In this document: positions 12,953 through 24,591 of the stretch, piece by piece | Position numbering within the stretch: the first letter of the stretch is position 1 | Layout: each line of letters opens with the position of its first letter | Assembly (NCBI GenBank): GCA_933228675.1 | Contig: OW121740.1 | Span: 1,488,001 to 1,552,000, forward strand | DNA: 64,000 bases | From: Stomorhina lunata | Taxonomy: Eukaryota > Arthropoda > Insecta > Diptera > Rhiniidae | Direction: 5' to 3' | The notes under the pieces: generated by a model | Told to the model about the DNA's origin: nothing | Databases searched by the model: none | What the model saw: only the letters and a program-made list of their open reading frames with translations | Translations under genes and position numbers: made by a program

Positions 12953-13260
12953 TAAATGTTTAGTAACAGGGCCTTGTGGACGCTTCCGGAGTCATCAAGT
13001 AGCGTCATCCCTTAAATAGTTTTTAAGTCTTGCAGTATAATATTATTTAGTTTGTGTATACTTTTTATTAAGGTTTTATTAAAAAAAAAACTTATGTATA
13101 ATTAAAAAATTCTAAATTCTTACCACATTTTAATAGTTGGTATCAAATAAAACATAAACCAAAATTGTTAATTGTATCCTAGTTATTAAGAGTTAAGAGT
13201 AGATTTGAAGATGTACATAATCGATATACGTACGATGCATTTATGAAGTTTGATTTGGTA

Positions 13261-13769
13261 TTAATATGGACGTTGACGTCTTATGGGCGGCAAACGGTTT
13301 GGAGGCGTTATGGAAATGTCGAGAAAATCTCCAATACAAAATTTAGCTTGGGCTAATGTTTTATTGTCATCAGCTCCTTTTTGACCGGTACACGTCACAC
13401 CAATTTCACGCATTTGAAAATGATTATTGCGATAATTTGGATATACTATTGCAAAGTCAAAGTAGGTTCCTTTCTTACGAGTATCAGGGTTCACATCCCT
13501 TACAAGGGAAGTTAGCTCATGCAATGAAGCATCCATCCAAGTATAAATTTGCAGCTCGTTCGTAGGAACATTATTGTACATGTACTCCGACACAGAATGA
13601 TGTCTTCCTGTAGAGCAGAATACTCTCAATAGAAGTGGACAAGTCTATAAGAAAAATACAAGTTTATTTTATGTCAGGATATGTGTATAGATTAAGCATT
13701 CACCTTCTCCCGATCAATCTGTTTGGTTTGAGGTTTCTCCTCCACAATCATAGACTCGACATTTGCCAT
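13261..13769 (-). CDS. Bin1: SAP18 / Bin1, Sin3-associated protein
   Basis: Two exons on the minus strand, 13704-13769 and 13261-13644, with a 59-nt intron (149 residues). Exon 1 ends in QIDREK and exon 2 opens TCPLLLRVF, reconstituting the hallmark IDREKTCPLLLRVF of SAP18. The ubiquitin-like fold continues with GRHHSVSEYMYNNVPTNELQ, YTWMDASLHELTSLVRDVNP and ends ISITPPNRLPPIRRQRPY, all conserved from fly to human. SAP18 is a nuclear adaptor: it joins the Sin3-HDAC corepressor and, with Acinus and RNPS1, the ASAP splicing/exon-junction complex. In Drosophila it is called Bin1 (bicoid-interacting protein). Full length matches the family. Its stop lies 308 bp from the stop of the convergent cuticle gene. 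Confidence 0.95.
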
Positions 13770-15018
13770 TTTTAGTTTATAAAACGATATTTTAATATTT
13801 TTATATTAAAATAACACAAAACCATAAATGTTAAAAGTATTTTTTCCGGCTTTTCTCAATAGCACTGAAGTTGGCTGCAGTTCAATATTTCGATAAGTTT
13901 TTTGCCAATGTTACCTTATCAACTTTTTATATGCCAACTTTTAGAAATTGGATGAGAGGCAAGATATGGTTGTATATGGCAAGGATTTGTGGGGGGAGTT
14001 TGGAAGCATAGAGAGTAGCGGTAGGAAATGCGAGTCTGGGAGGGACAGAGAGGAAAGAAGGGGAAGGACGGGAATAAAATTCTGGAAAATTTATTTTTTT
14101 ATACTTTAGAGTATGCGGGGAAATATACCTCAAAGTAGTCAGCACTTCTGCGATAATTTCGATTAACGATGTTTGGCAGTGCTGACAATGTAGCTTTTTT
14201 AAAAGCGCTTATTTGTGTTTTCACTACAGGATACTCACCACACTTGATATTCAACACACTTTTTTTCACAATGCCCGCATGTTTGATAGCTACACGCCAA
14301 AAAAAATTAAATGTGCGTTGCGAATTCTCTCTCGTGATCATTTCTGTTTCATTCACTTTAAAGTGATAACTAGTGAGTCTGCTGGTACCGAGTACTCAAA
14401 ATAGAACACGAAAGAATTTGCTACAAGCTATTTTTTTTAGTTTTATCTCAGTGTATTCGTTATTTTTATTTAATATAATGGCAACACTGAAATCTCAGCT
14501 GTCAAATCAAGGTGTTCACAAAAAAATCATTGGGAAACGTAAAACAAAATACACATAATTATAAAAAAGTTTCGAAATACTATTCTAAAAAGTTTTAAAT
14601 TTCGACGTTTCATCGCATACAAATTTGAAATAAAAACAAATTATTAAAAGTATTATAAAAAAACGATTCCTCAATATATTTTGTATAATTTTTATTGGAC
14701 TATTTACTGCACTTTTTCATCTGGAAAAAATCTCATGTAGGTATTTCGTTGAACAACAAAAACGAAAGCTATTTGTTTTCTATTTTACTTAACAAGAATA
14801 AATTAACGAATTAGATTCTATATTTTGTAATAATAAAATTGTTAACTTATATAATTAAGTTAAAAAAAGAATAATTGTTCCGTAAACTGTAAAATCAAAC
14901 AGATTACAAAAGAGAACATATTTGCAATTACACTCGAGGAAAATTATTTGTTATTTATATGAATGCATTTTTATTATATGCGTAATTTGTGAATTTACTA
15001 TATAACAACTAAGAGTGT
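13770..15018. other. Upstream region of SAP18, no gene seen
   Basis: A GC-richer patch (13900-14400) includes GGCAGTGCTGAC (14172). At 14480 ATGGCAACACTG is followed by CAGCTGTCAAA. Such motifs are common near broadly expressed fly promoters, so this may be promoter or old UTR sequence. Several overlapping small open frames on both strands have no recognisable domain and I do not call them. Confidence 0.3.
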
Positions 15019-16507
15019 TATAATCGGCTGTGCCGAATCTTGTATACCCACCATCAAGTTGTATGGGAGTGCAGCTAATTCAAAATGTTGACAAAATGTG
15101 GTATTGCTGGTAAAATATTTGGACTAAATTCGGTTGCATTAGTATAGTTAGTACAGTTCAACATTTAAAAGTATCTAAGTGGTTTCCCTAGTATAAACCT
15201 TTCACAAAGTTTTGTTCCATAACCTCGTATAGTTTTACATTAATAAGCTTTTAAATACTTTTCATTGTGCTTAGTATGTAGTTAAGATAAACATATATTT
15301 CGTTAGGAGTTCCAAATGCATCTACCGTATATAAAGTCTGGACTTAACATTGATTTATAGCTATCTAATTTTGTAGGTGCAATCTTAATAAACTCAATGT
15401 ACCTCCATGTATATAAGAACTATATGTATATAAGAACTATATCCAAATGTTGACCTATTGTCACAAAATTTTATATACGGGCTGGTATTTTTATAAAGTT
15501 TATTTGTGCAAAATTAAGTGGCCATAGCTATAATAATTTAATAGCTTTTAACTGGCGTTTTTGGCATTTTTGTGGTTTCCGGGAGCTGTTTTTATATGAA
15601 ACCTATGGTCAAATATGGACCGATTCCTATAAAATTTTACATACTGACCAAAAGTTGCATGAAACTTCTCTGTTCTAAATTTAGTTGTCATAGATATTAC
15701 AATTTTATTCAATTTATCAGCATAAATGTGATTCCCGGGGCAGGGTTATATGGGAGCTCTAACTAAATGTAAACCAACTCACCCATTTTCAGTACACAAC
15801 TTCTATAACATATCGAAAATACTTTTGTTTCTATAGCTCTTGTAGCTAAGAAGCTATCGCGCTTTTGTCTGACGGATAGACGGACATTTTTTTGTATTTT
15901 TGTGTTCCCGTAAGTTTTTTATATGGAAGCTATGATCAAATGGTGACCGATTTTGACAAAATGCACATTGGCTGGTATTGACATAAGACTTCTTTGTGCT
16001 AAATTTAGTGCTTATATCTGTTATAGTTTTAGATTTATTGGCATTTAAGTGTATTTAAGGTGAAATTTAGGTTATTTTCATAATTTTTTTGTGGAAGCTA
16101 TGGCTAAATGTGAACCGATTTTGATTGTTATACGCTGCCTAGGGCTTATGTAGAAATTCTATATACCAAATTTGATCATCATAGCTATTATAGTTTGTTA
16201 TTTATTAGCGATTAGCCTAGGCGAGCTTATACGATAGCTATGGTCAAATGTTAACCGATTTCGCCCAATTTCAATACCAAACTTTTCTCAGAAATGAAGA
16301 ATATTTTTGCTAAGTTTTAGTGAGCTAGCCCCTTTCGTTTAGGCGTTATCGTGATTTCAACAGATAGACAGACAGACGGACATCGCTCAATCATCTTAGA
16401 ATTTCTGGATTCATAATTTTTATCGCTTTTTTTAAGCCAATATTAAGGAAATTACAAACGGAATGACAATCTCAATATACCCCCATTTTTTTATGGTGGG
16501 TATAAAA
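15019..16507 (+). repeat. 1.5-kb relative of the TATACCC repeat
   Basis: It begins tcggctgtgccgaatc, then tatacccaccat, and ends with tatacccccat...atggtgggtata, which can fold as a 3' hairpin. The interior carries phrases shared in spirit with the shorter copies elsewhere: 'atgg(t)caaatgtgaaccgatttt', 'acagacagacggacatcgct'. Non-coding. It is about twice the length of the other copies and clearly a separate subfamily. Confidence 0.6.
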
Positions 16508-17581
16508 AGGCCCTAATATGGATTAAACACTTTTACCAATAAAACAAAAAATCATTTTAACATTAATTCAAAAATAACCACCACCATCGCTTAGTAACGG
16601 TCACAAAAATTACCAAAAGTTATTTATTTCAATGGTTGCAATTTTTTACTTACTATTTGTTCTTAAAAGCCATATTTTTAATGAAACACTTAAAATTTTC
16701 ATTAAGGTAAAAAGCACCTACTTATTTTTGTTAAAGATCAAAATTTGGTTTATGAGATACAACATTTATGGATTTTTTCTTTTATACACATTTAATAGAA
16801 GAATTGAAAATAAAACAATTTATCAATTAAAATTAAAATATATCTACATAATTATGTGCATACATAAATATTTGTATTGATAAAGGATTAAAATTTGCAC
16901 AGACTAAACGTCTAAATCCAGAGAACTGTGAATAGCGCGTAGATTTTGTAATTTTAAGTTTCACTAAGAAATCCAACCAATTATGGGGCACAAACTAATT
17001 TGAATTATTATAACAAATGGATAGACATTTGGTAATATTTTTTACATCGTCTTTTGAAAGTGAAAAATAATAAATGTATCAATCAAGCTCGATACACTTA
17101 ACAATTATAGTCAAGTGTGGACTTATTATCAAGAATATTAAGATTCTATTTAATGCCTAAGGAAAATTATTTCCTTAACTTATGTTATCATACATTTTCT
17201 GGAGACTAAACATTTCCGCCATTTTTTACATAGTAGCTACACGGATAGTTTTTTGCTTTATACACAACGTTATTCTGTAAAGTCAGTACTTAGGGTAATG
17301 GTTGTTATGGAAGCTCTTTAAAAACAAAACTGCGACATCAGCAGCTTTTAATTTAATCCTGCAAAGCGAATAGATTAAATACTGATTTTCGACAAAATTA
17401 ATTGCAATGGTCCCGCTTTAAAAAGAAAACTGCTTGTGTACTTTGATTACAATTATTCCATAGACAGCTGTTTTTATCGAAGTCCTACAAAGCGAATTAA
17501 TACATTATATTTATAAATATAAATAATACTTGGTTTACTTAATTTTTATATTTCTCTTTATTTGAATAATTAGCTTCCAAA
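16508..17581. other. Upstream region of the calcipressin gene
   Basis: AT-rich non-coding sequence holding the direct duplication listed separately. A possible 3' splice site (ataattag) sits just before the ATG at 17582, so upstream non-coding exons may lie here or further 5'. Confidence 0.35.
17294..17505 (+). repeat. Imperfect direct duplication upstream of calcipressin
   Basis: Two copies of a roughly 100-bp module, 17294-17385 and 17400-17505. Each has a GGTAATGG/GCAATGGT start, CTTTAAAAA(C/G)AAAACTGC, an AGCTTTT/AGCTGTTTTT block and CTACAAAGCGAAT or CTGCAAAGCGAAT near the end. The second copy finishes about 80 bp before the start codon. Confidence 0.45.
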
Positions 17582-18358
17582 ATGTCTTCATCACAACACA
17601 ATATGCAAAATAATGATACCAAAATAGGCCACAGTAAAATAAATTCTACTCAAAATAGCAGTGGTTCTGAGAGCGTCGATAAAGTATCACCTGATCAGGA
17701 CATATATATAAATCCAGCTGATGGTCTACCAAGTCAACATCCCACATTGGCGGACGGTGAAATTGACAGTAATACCGAACCTGAAATAGATCCTGATTCA
17801 TTTGATGATTTACCTACATCAATTATTGTTACCAATATACATTCGGAGGTTTTTGCTAGCCCTGAGTTGAAACAGGAAATGGAAGACTTATTCCGTATGT
17901 TTAGCGAAAATGCTACTTTTCAATGGTTGCGCAGCTTCAGAAGGCTACGTGTTAACTATGATAATGCTATAGCAGCTGCAAACGCTCGTATTAAATTGCA
18001 TCAGTATGAATTCAATAAGAAAACTGTAATAACGTGTTATTTTGCACAGCCAGTAACACCAGTATCTAATAAAAATCTTCAGCCACCAGCTCCGGTAAAA
18101 CAATTCCTTATATCACCACCAGCTTCACCTCCGGCCGGCTGGGAACCAAGAGAAGAAAATGAACCATTAGTTAATCATGATCTTTTAGCTGCTTTGGCTA
18201 GTCTTACTCCTGGTGAGTCTCACGAGTTACATCCACAAACTGAAGATCAGCCCGCAATCATAGTGCACACTGCACGATTACCCGAATCAGCAGCAGATCC
18301 CATTAATACCGGTACAAAAATGCCAATAGTCCAAACTAAATGTCCCGAAAGAGCATAA
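17582..18358 (+). CDS. sra: Calcipressin (RCAN family), regulator of calcineurin
   Basis: 258 residues in one exon. After an acidic, Ser/Asn-rich leader of about 75 residues comes the RRM-like domain (LPTSIIVTNIHSEVFASPEL, then FSENATFQWLRSFRRLRVNY, CYFAQP). The conserved calcipressin signature FLISPPASPPAGWEP follows at about residue 180, then DLLAALASLTPGE and the C-terminal PAIIVHTA, which corresponds to the PxIxIT-like calcineurin docking motif of RCANs. The family binds the calcineurin catalytic subunit and tunes its phosphatase activity; the two serines of the SPPASPP motif are phosphorylation sites in relatives. The fly gene is sarah/nebula, needed for egg activation and for mitochondrial and memory functions. 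The long N-terminal leader resembles insect rather than vertebrate forms. Alternative first exons may exist upstream. Confidence 0.93.
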   Translation: MSSSQHNMQNNDTKIGHSKINSTQNSSGSESVDKVSPDQDIYINPADGLPSQHPTLADGEIDSNTEPEIDPDSFDDLPTSIIVTNIHSEVFASPELKQEMEDLFRMFSENATFQWLRSFRRLRVNYDNAIAAANARIKLHQYEFNKKTVITCYFAQPVTPVSNKNLQPPAPVKQFLISPPASPPAGWEPREENEPLVNHDLLAALASLTPGESHELHPQTEDQPAIIVHTARLPESAADPINTGTKMPIVQTKCPERA

Positions 18359-20079
18359 ATATCGCAAAATATTAAATCAAAATGAAACGAAAATAATCAA
18401 GTCTTAATGGAGTTTTAATCGGACTTATCATGTTACAACTTTAGAAACAAACTTTAAATTTATTACAATTAATATTTTTTGTTATTATATTGTATATGTA
18501 GGCTGTTGTTTGTTTTAAAACTAAAGCTAATTAATTACATAAAGTATAGAATTGAGCATAAGATTGAAGTTGTTATTTGAGTTTTAGTTAAGTTTTGGTA
18601 ATTTTATGTAAAATACGCATTGAAGCACTGGCTTAAACGAAACAAATTGAATACGTATTTTCTACCATTTTCAATATGAATTTCTTTAACGCACATTATC
18701 GATTTTTCTTGCTTACGACAGAGTTAACAATGAGCTGGAATTGAGAACTACTAAGATAGTGCTTTCACAAAAGGAGCTTGTTAAATGATTTAACGAAATT
18801 ATAGAATTGTAGTTTAGTCGTTGCTTAATGTGTTGCAAGCATCGAATCGATTAATGTCTATTAGACTTGAAATCATACGAATAATATTGTGATTAAGTAT
18901 AAAATATTTATATATATTTATAGTTTTTATTATTAGGTATTAAAAAATGTAAAAGTTACATATTAAAAACCATAAATTTAGATGTTAATTACCTAAATAA
19001 CCAACTGGAATTTATGGCTTATATGCACATAAACACATTTTTATGTAACTGTAGGTTATGATTATTTATTATTAATTGCCTAAAATTGATCTATTGTTAA
19101 AATTGATAAAAAAAAATGCAAATGTAGATGATAACAAGAATCATATTCTAAAATTTAACATGGGAGTGAGTACACAATTCCCAACCTATTCAAACCTATT
19201 AACGAATTCTCAAAAACAAACATTTTTATGATGCAAAATGTAATATTTTGGAAAACGTAATAAATAACATTTATCTTGTACTAATTTTATTAAAAAAATA
19301 TATGTATAAAAGAAATAAACTATTTATGTAAAATTCGTACAAAGCTCTGCTGTAAATCTATCGAGAGCTTATTTAATTTAAATATTTATTCTTACTACAT
19401 TTAAAATATTATTACTTTATTTGCACATCCATCCATCCATAAATCCAACCAACCACATCCTCACCCAATACAATAAGTGTTGTATATCTTTAAAGAAGTT
19501 CATTACAACTCTACCAAAAAAGGATGTGAATTATAAAACAATCTAATATATTCTAATCCTTTCTTTAAGCCCAAAATGAAACACTGTTAAAGAATAAATA
19601 CAGAGAAAATAAAAATATTATCGAATCACAAAATTACCTGTATATAGTTTAAGTTAAAATAAAAAAATGTATGTAATGGAAAATGTTTAATGAACTTAAA
19701 TAAATAAAAATAAAATAAATGGAGATATATGAATGTAATCCAATTAAATATGGCCATGTTTTATCTTTTCTAAACAAATTAGTTTTTTTTTAAAGATATT
19801 TTATTAAAAAACAGATTAGCACAATAATTAACAATTTTTAACATTTGGAATGTAATTGGAACTAATAAATATAATTTTTAGATCGTATTGAATTCTTTGG
19901 CTATTCGAAGTACACAAGGATACAATTTAATTTAAATCGTTTTAACATTTTGCGTTCTATTGCCAAAAAATGTTGGTTCTATGTTTCATACAATGTATTT
20001 ATATGATTTTGTATATTGCTTGAGTTTGCAGCAGTGAGTATAATCTTTAACACTTAACGTTTATTATTAAGTAAAATAT
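18359..20079. other. Convergent 3' flanks of sra and the SLC22 gene
   Basis: AT-rich sequence with several AATAAA signals (for example near 19310 and 19700). It probably contains the 3' UTRs of both genes. No exon or transposon structure recognised. Confidence 0.45.
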
Positions 20080-21754
20080 TTATTTTTCTATGGTTTTTAA
20101 AGGCACCATTTGTTCTGGATCCTCGGGATATGTGCTATGTCTTCTTGGCTTTCTACCAGCACATTGGTTAAACCAGGTATCACCTTTGCCGAAGTTTTCA
20201 CCATCTTCTATGGATTCGGGCATGGGCTGGTTCATGGTTTCTGGCAAGAACATAACCCAAACCCCTGATAACAAGGCAACAAGGCCAAATACGACGGCAG
20301 GTATTTTTGGATCGAATGAATCTAAAAGAGTAATAAGAGGCGTCAATGCGCCAGATAAACGGGCACACATTGAACCCAAGCCCATAGCTGAGTTACGTAC
20401 AACCGTAGGGAACAATTCGGCCGAGTAATTGTAGATGACGGCAAATGAACCAGCAATGAATAATTTGCCCATCATCACAATAGCTGTTGAAACTGTGCTG
20501 CCTTGTTCAATGAAGGCTGCCACCATACAGCAAATACCACCGGCTAACATAAGCGTACTGGTTATGGGTCTTCTACCCAGGCGATCTAAAACCATAGCAA
20601 TCGTGAAGTAGCTGGGGAATTCTACCAAGCCCATAATGAAAAGAATTAAGTAAGGATTTCCATATAATTTGCCGGCACTCAGAGATAGACCATAGTAAAC
20701 CAATGAATTTGCAAACCAGCAGAGGCAAACGTTCAACGTTTTCATGCGTAAATTTGGTGTTTTGAATAGATCACCCAAACCGGCGCCAGACTTTTCCTCA
20801 GTTGATTGTTGACTTTTAGCTTTTTGTAGGTAATATTGTTTGTCGATTGGTATACCAGAACCATTGATTCTTAAAGCCTTGGCCACAATCTCTATAGCCT
20901 CACTTGCACGACCCTGCATCCATAACCAACGTGGAGATTCGTCCAACAACCACCAATGGGCTAAGAAGAGAACACCATGTAATCCATAAACAACTTGTAA
21001 AAATTGGCGATCTTTAATCAAAGCACCCCAACCAGCTACCAACATTATGCCACCCGCGAATACCGCCTAAAATACATATAGTAAAGCCGTTATATGATTA
21101 TTTACAAATGTTTGTATATTTATTTGCTCACCTGAAAAGTTATACCGCATGCAGTACGTTTACTGGGTCCAACAAGTTCCATGGTAAGTACAAAACCACA
21201 TATGTATGCACCAGCTGAGCCAAAAATACCCAACAAGTAACGGGCGAACATAAACGAAAAGTATTCAGGTATAAAAGCTACAGCCACACCAATAATCAGT
21301 TGCAATAAAGCTGACCAACAGAACACGGTTTTACGACCCACTTTGTCTGCTAAACCTCCCAGTACCACAGCTCCGGTAAATACTCCCAACATAAACACTG
21401 TTTGAACTAAACTGCCCATCCAGCGTCTATCGCATACAAAATTCCAATCTATCGTACGCGATGTTTCATAATATGTGCGATCATACACATATGATGTGCA
21501 AGGAACTATTGTATCATTAGCGCCGAACATATGACATGATTCTAATTCACCATTTTCTTTTCTGGGTATAGCTCCAAGAATCTCTGATGAATTCCAAGGC
21601 ACATATGAGAAACTCGAGTTGTCAACACCTTCGATAAAACAACGATGTTCGGGTACTGCTTGGACTGTAACCAACGACAGCATGTGCAAGCCGGCTGTTA
21701 AGGCAGACAAAACTTGAAGGAAAAACTGAAACGCTTGATAACGTCCAAACTCCC
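20080..21754 (-). CDS. SLC22-type organic cation/carnitine transporter (5' exon missing)
   Basis: Two exons on the minus strand, 21132-21754 and 20080-21066, with a 65-nt phase-0 intron, give 535 residues. The first listed exon starts with two bases of a split Gly codon (acceptor tatttttag), followed by EFGRYQAFQFFLQ, the usual start of SLC22 proteins right after a short N-terminal exon; that exon was not found upstream. Family marks: a large extracellular loop with cysteines and N-glycosylation sites (NSS, NDT), DWNFVCDRRWMGSLVQ, the MFS motif GGLADKVGRKTV, DESPRWLWMQGR before the central loop, LDRLGRRP, YSAELFPTVVRNSAMGLGSM and FLPETMNQPMPESIEDGE. Twelve transmembrane helices fit. It should be a plasma-membrane uniporter or exchanger of organic cations, carnitine-like or other small ions; the substrate cannot be read from sequence. 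Confidence 0.92.
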
Positions 21755-22257
21755 CTAAAAATAAAGGTAAGAAATTAATAAAAAAAAAGTGTCTTAAAAA
21801 AGAACTAATAGCCATAATTTAATTTGTTTATAACAAAATCATTTCTACGTAAGAAAATTCTGGAATTTGATTTTTTTTTATAAAAAAATTTTGTATAGAA
21901 ATTTGTATACATAAATCAAATTTTTGCAAGTACATAAATGTTTGGTATTTTATTTATTTATTTATTTATTTCAATAAAAAGATGCCGCAAGCCCATAGGG
22001 CCTATTTGGCTAGACTACCAATACAAAAACATGACTTTTAGTAATTATAAAAAATAAAATTAATACTATTTATTATATACAGGGGAAAAAACTAATGTTT
22101 GCACACACTTATAATGGACTATATGAAAAATTGGGAAAAAATTTTCGACAAATTTAAAATATCTTTACTTCAGCCTTTTTTCAATACCGACTATAAACCA
22201 AATATAATATTTTTTTAGGAGAGACAAGAAAGTGTTTAATATCCATAATATTTAAAT
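21755..22257. other. Intron or 5' flank of the SLC22 gene
   Basis: AT-rich. Contains the retroposon tail at 21950-22022 and the 8-bp target duplication ATTTAAAT at 22250-22257 that borders the hAT element. The missing SLC22 first exon may lie beyond this point. Confidence 0.4.
21950..22022 (-). mobile_element. 3' tail of a non-LTR retrotransposon
   Basis: Read on the minus strand, a GC-richer stretch (gccaaataggccctatgggc, ttgcggcatc) runs into ttttattgaaa followed by five TAAA units. A TAAA-type tail joined to a short non-coding 3' end is typical of some fly non-LTR elements. Only about 75 bp is recognisable. Confidence 0.4.
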
Positions 22258-24180
22258 CAGAGACCGAATATTAATACTTTTAACCCAATATTTTCATATT
22301 TTAATCCATACAAAAACAATCATTGAAGTTCAAAAAATAATAAATATCCCCAAAGATTTTTAATTGTTCAAAAAATTTTTTATAGTTTTTCAATCCGATG
22401 AAAATAAAAAAATCGTTTGGGATATTTATCAGTTCAAAATTATTTTCATCTTTTTTCATCCGATGAAAAAAAAAAATTTGGTAGAAAATATTCAAATATT
22501 ATTTCTGTATTTGTCCTGGTTTCATTCATAATAATGTTCTTGCATAGATTAGGAAACTCCAAAATCCTTGCGCCAACTGCCGTAGCAGGGGGATTTCTCG
22601 CATTATTACCCCTTGGAGTAGTATATTCTGTAATATTGTTTCTTTTAATGCTTAAAACATCGTGAGTGCTAACATGAAATAAATATTAAAGGAAGTGCCA
22701 CTTCAAAATTTTTGACTATAAAGAATATCTTTGAAGTTTGTATATTTTGTCAATATTACACAGATCGTTGCCACACTCGTAGATTATTTTATGGAAATTT
22801 GTAAACTAAAATGTGTAGTTTGAAAAATAAAATAAATAACGCTAAAATGACTAATATTTTCAATAAATAGTCTAATAAAATTTGTACTTTGTAGCTCTGC
22901 AGATGCTAAAACACATAAGATCTCAATTATATCATTAAAATAAAGAATATTTCATGTGTTTTACTAAATAACGAATTACGGGCAAACTGCTGAGACTTGT
23001 GAGATAATATTCACAGCTTGTGTTCCTAAAAATTTAGGGAAGGATTCGGTAGACTTCGAAAACACCTACTAGGAGCAATTTTGTGGATCTCAGTCCAAAA
23101 ACGTTACTAACTTAGTTTCTCCAAACACTACAAGTGAAATAGAGGATTTTTTTACTTAATTGCTGTAAAATATGGCTTTGGCGCTATACGACAACCATGT
23201 TTTCCTCAAATTTAGTAAATTTTCCTAAATTCTAGTCCATTAATTTTTTCTGAGTTTAAATGGGATTTTTTTTTAAAGTAAGGTAGCCTCATTTTTCGAG
23301 TAAACTTCAGATATTCTTTCTTGTCAAATGGTTAATGTTTACAAAGTAAAAAGAAAGTGGCACTTCCTTTAATATTTATTTCATGAGTGCTAAGCCGTTG
23401 GGTGATGGGTCCAAAGACACAAGGCACGTTTGTATAGCGAGCCGCTCGATCCGAGACTGAGGCCCGCTTGCAGCCGCAACTAACAAGTTGAACAGATATT
23501 GCATTTTCGTACTTTACGAAGTACAATGATCTTAGACCCTTAGACCATATACGTTGGAATGGTTCTTAGATAACTCCCTTTTATATTAGCCCTGACCTAG
23601 AATCCCACACTGGTTGTTTACCGCATCTAATACTAGGTTGCTAAGGTTTCCAGGATGTACCACGAGAAGGTTAGAGTGGGATTTGGATACAGTTCTTACC
23701 TGGTAGCTAGAGACGTCAGGCAAGACAGAAGAAGAAGATTTGTCCTGGTATAAAAAGTCTTTAGGACGTTTAAATAACAATAAATTCAATTATTGTTGCA
23801 AATTATATGTTGAAATGATTTTGCGAGTTAAATAAACCACCAATAGTTCCATTAGGACTATTAGGTTTAACTTCGATGTCCTAAAACATTGCAATTAATT
23901 GGAAGCATATTCATACATTCATTGTTAAAAGTTTTATAATTTCAAAAATATTTTATTTTTCAAAGTCAAAACAGAAGTTCAAAAATAAAACAATCAATAA
24001 AATATTTTTCTGTTCGGATATTTATCGTTCAAGATATTTAAAATTTTCATTATGAGGGATATTTATATTTCAAATATAAATCCCTCATTTTTATTCATCG
24101 ATCGAAATGAAAATAAATTTTCATCGGCAATGATATTTATACTTGATTGATTTAAAAAATAAAACAATATTCGGTCTCTG
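22258..24180. mobile_element. hAT element relic (hobo/Hermes-type ends)
   Basis: Left end CAGAGACCGAATATT (22258-22272), right end AATATTCGGTCTCTG (24166-24180): a perfect 15-bp inverted repeat starting CAGAGA, as in hobo and Hermes. It is flanked on both sides by the 8-bp duplication ATTTAAAT (22250-22257 and 24181-24188), the size expected of hAT. Both sub-terminal zones contain hairpins built from GGATATTTAT-type motifs (about 22325-22450 and 24000-24110). No hAT transposase frame is visible. The interior is a GC-richer block of unknown origin (22510-22672 and 23394-23790) split by the P-like element. Total length 1923 bp; non-autonomous. Confidence 0.85.
22673..23385. mobile_element. P-superfamily-like non-autonomous element (713 bp)
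   Basis: The left terminus (22673-22703) and right terminus (23355-23385) are perfect 31-bp inverted repeats beginning CATGAAATAAATATTAAAGG. An 8-bp direct duplication AGTGCTAA lies immediately outside (22665-22672 and 23386-23393). The 31-bp TIR length, the CATG...GAAATAA start and the 8-bp duplication all match the Drosophila P element layout, though the inner half of the TIR differs. The interior is AT-rich with no transposase frame, so it is a MITE-like derivative. It is inserted within the hAT relic. A decayed relative is at 52438-52620. Confidence 0.85.
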
Positions 24181-24340
24181 ATTTAAATAGAAAACAATAT
24201 TTCTTCTACAACATATTTAAGCCAAAGTTCTAAGACAGATTTCTTTTCTCTGATTTTTATTAAAAAAAGATGTAACTATTAAAAAGAAACAGTTTCCTAA
24301 AAAAAAGTGATTTTGAAAATAGGTATATATAGGTATATAG

Positions 24341-24591
24341 ATACATATTGCACCCTAAATACAAAAGGGTCATAACTCAAAATTTTCCAAAACTGACTTT
24401 TATCGATAAATTAATTCAGAGTACACATCTCTTACACATACTCTTACACTATCTTTTTCAACTAGAAAAATACAGTTATGTCTATTTTTGTGTTAACTGT
24501 ATTCCTTTTGCACGACAAACAGTTTTTGTCTCTCCTGAAAATTTTAGTTTTTTGAGTTGTGACCCTTTTGTATTTAGGGTGCGTTATGTAT
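24341..24591. mobile_element. 251-bp MITE with long inverted repeats
   Basis: Left arm GCACCCTAAATACAAAAGGG (from 24350), right arm CCCTTTTGTATTTAGGGTGC (to 24582). The match extends inward through CATAACTCAAAA and outward through ATACATA, about 40 bp in all. The core is AT-rich. The arms resemble those of the 40130-41079 element (CACCTAAAATGCAAAAGGG), so the two are probably of one superfamily. Confidence 0.75.

Noticed and set aside
14099..14558. Small overlapping frames in the SAP18 upstream region
   Set aside because: Frames on both strands of one GC-richer patch, without domains or splice sites that extend them.
15019..16507. Single family with the shorter TATACCC copies
   Set aside because: Architecture and a few phrases agree, but the length and most of the sequence differ, so I list it as a separate subfamily.
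20090..20428. 112-codon frame on the plus strand
   Set aside because: Antisense shadow of the SLC22 exon.
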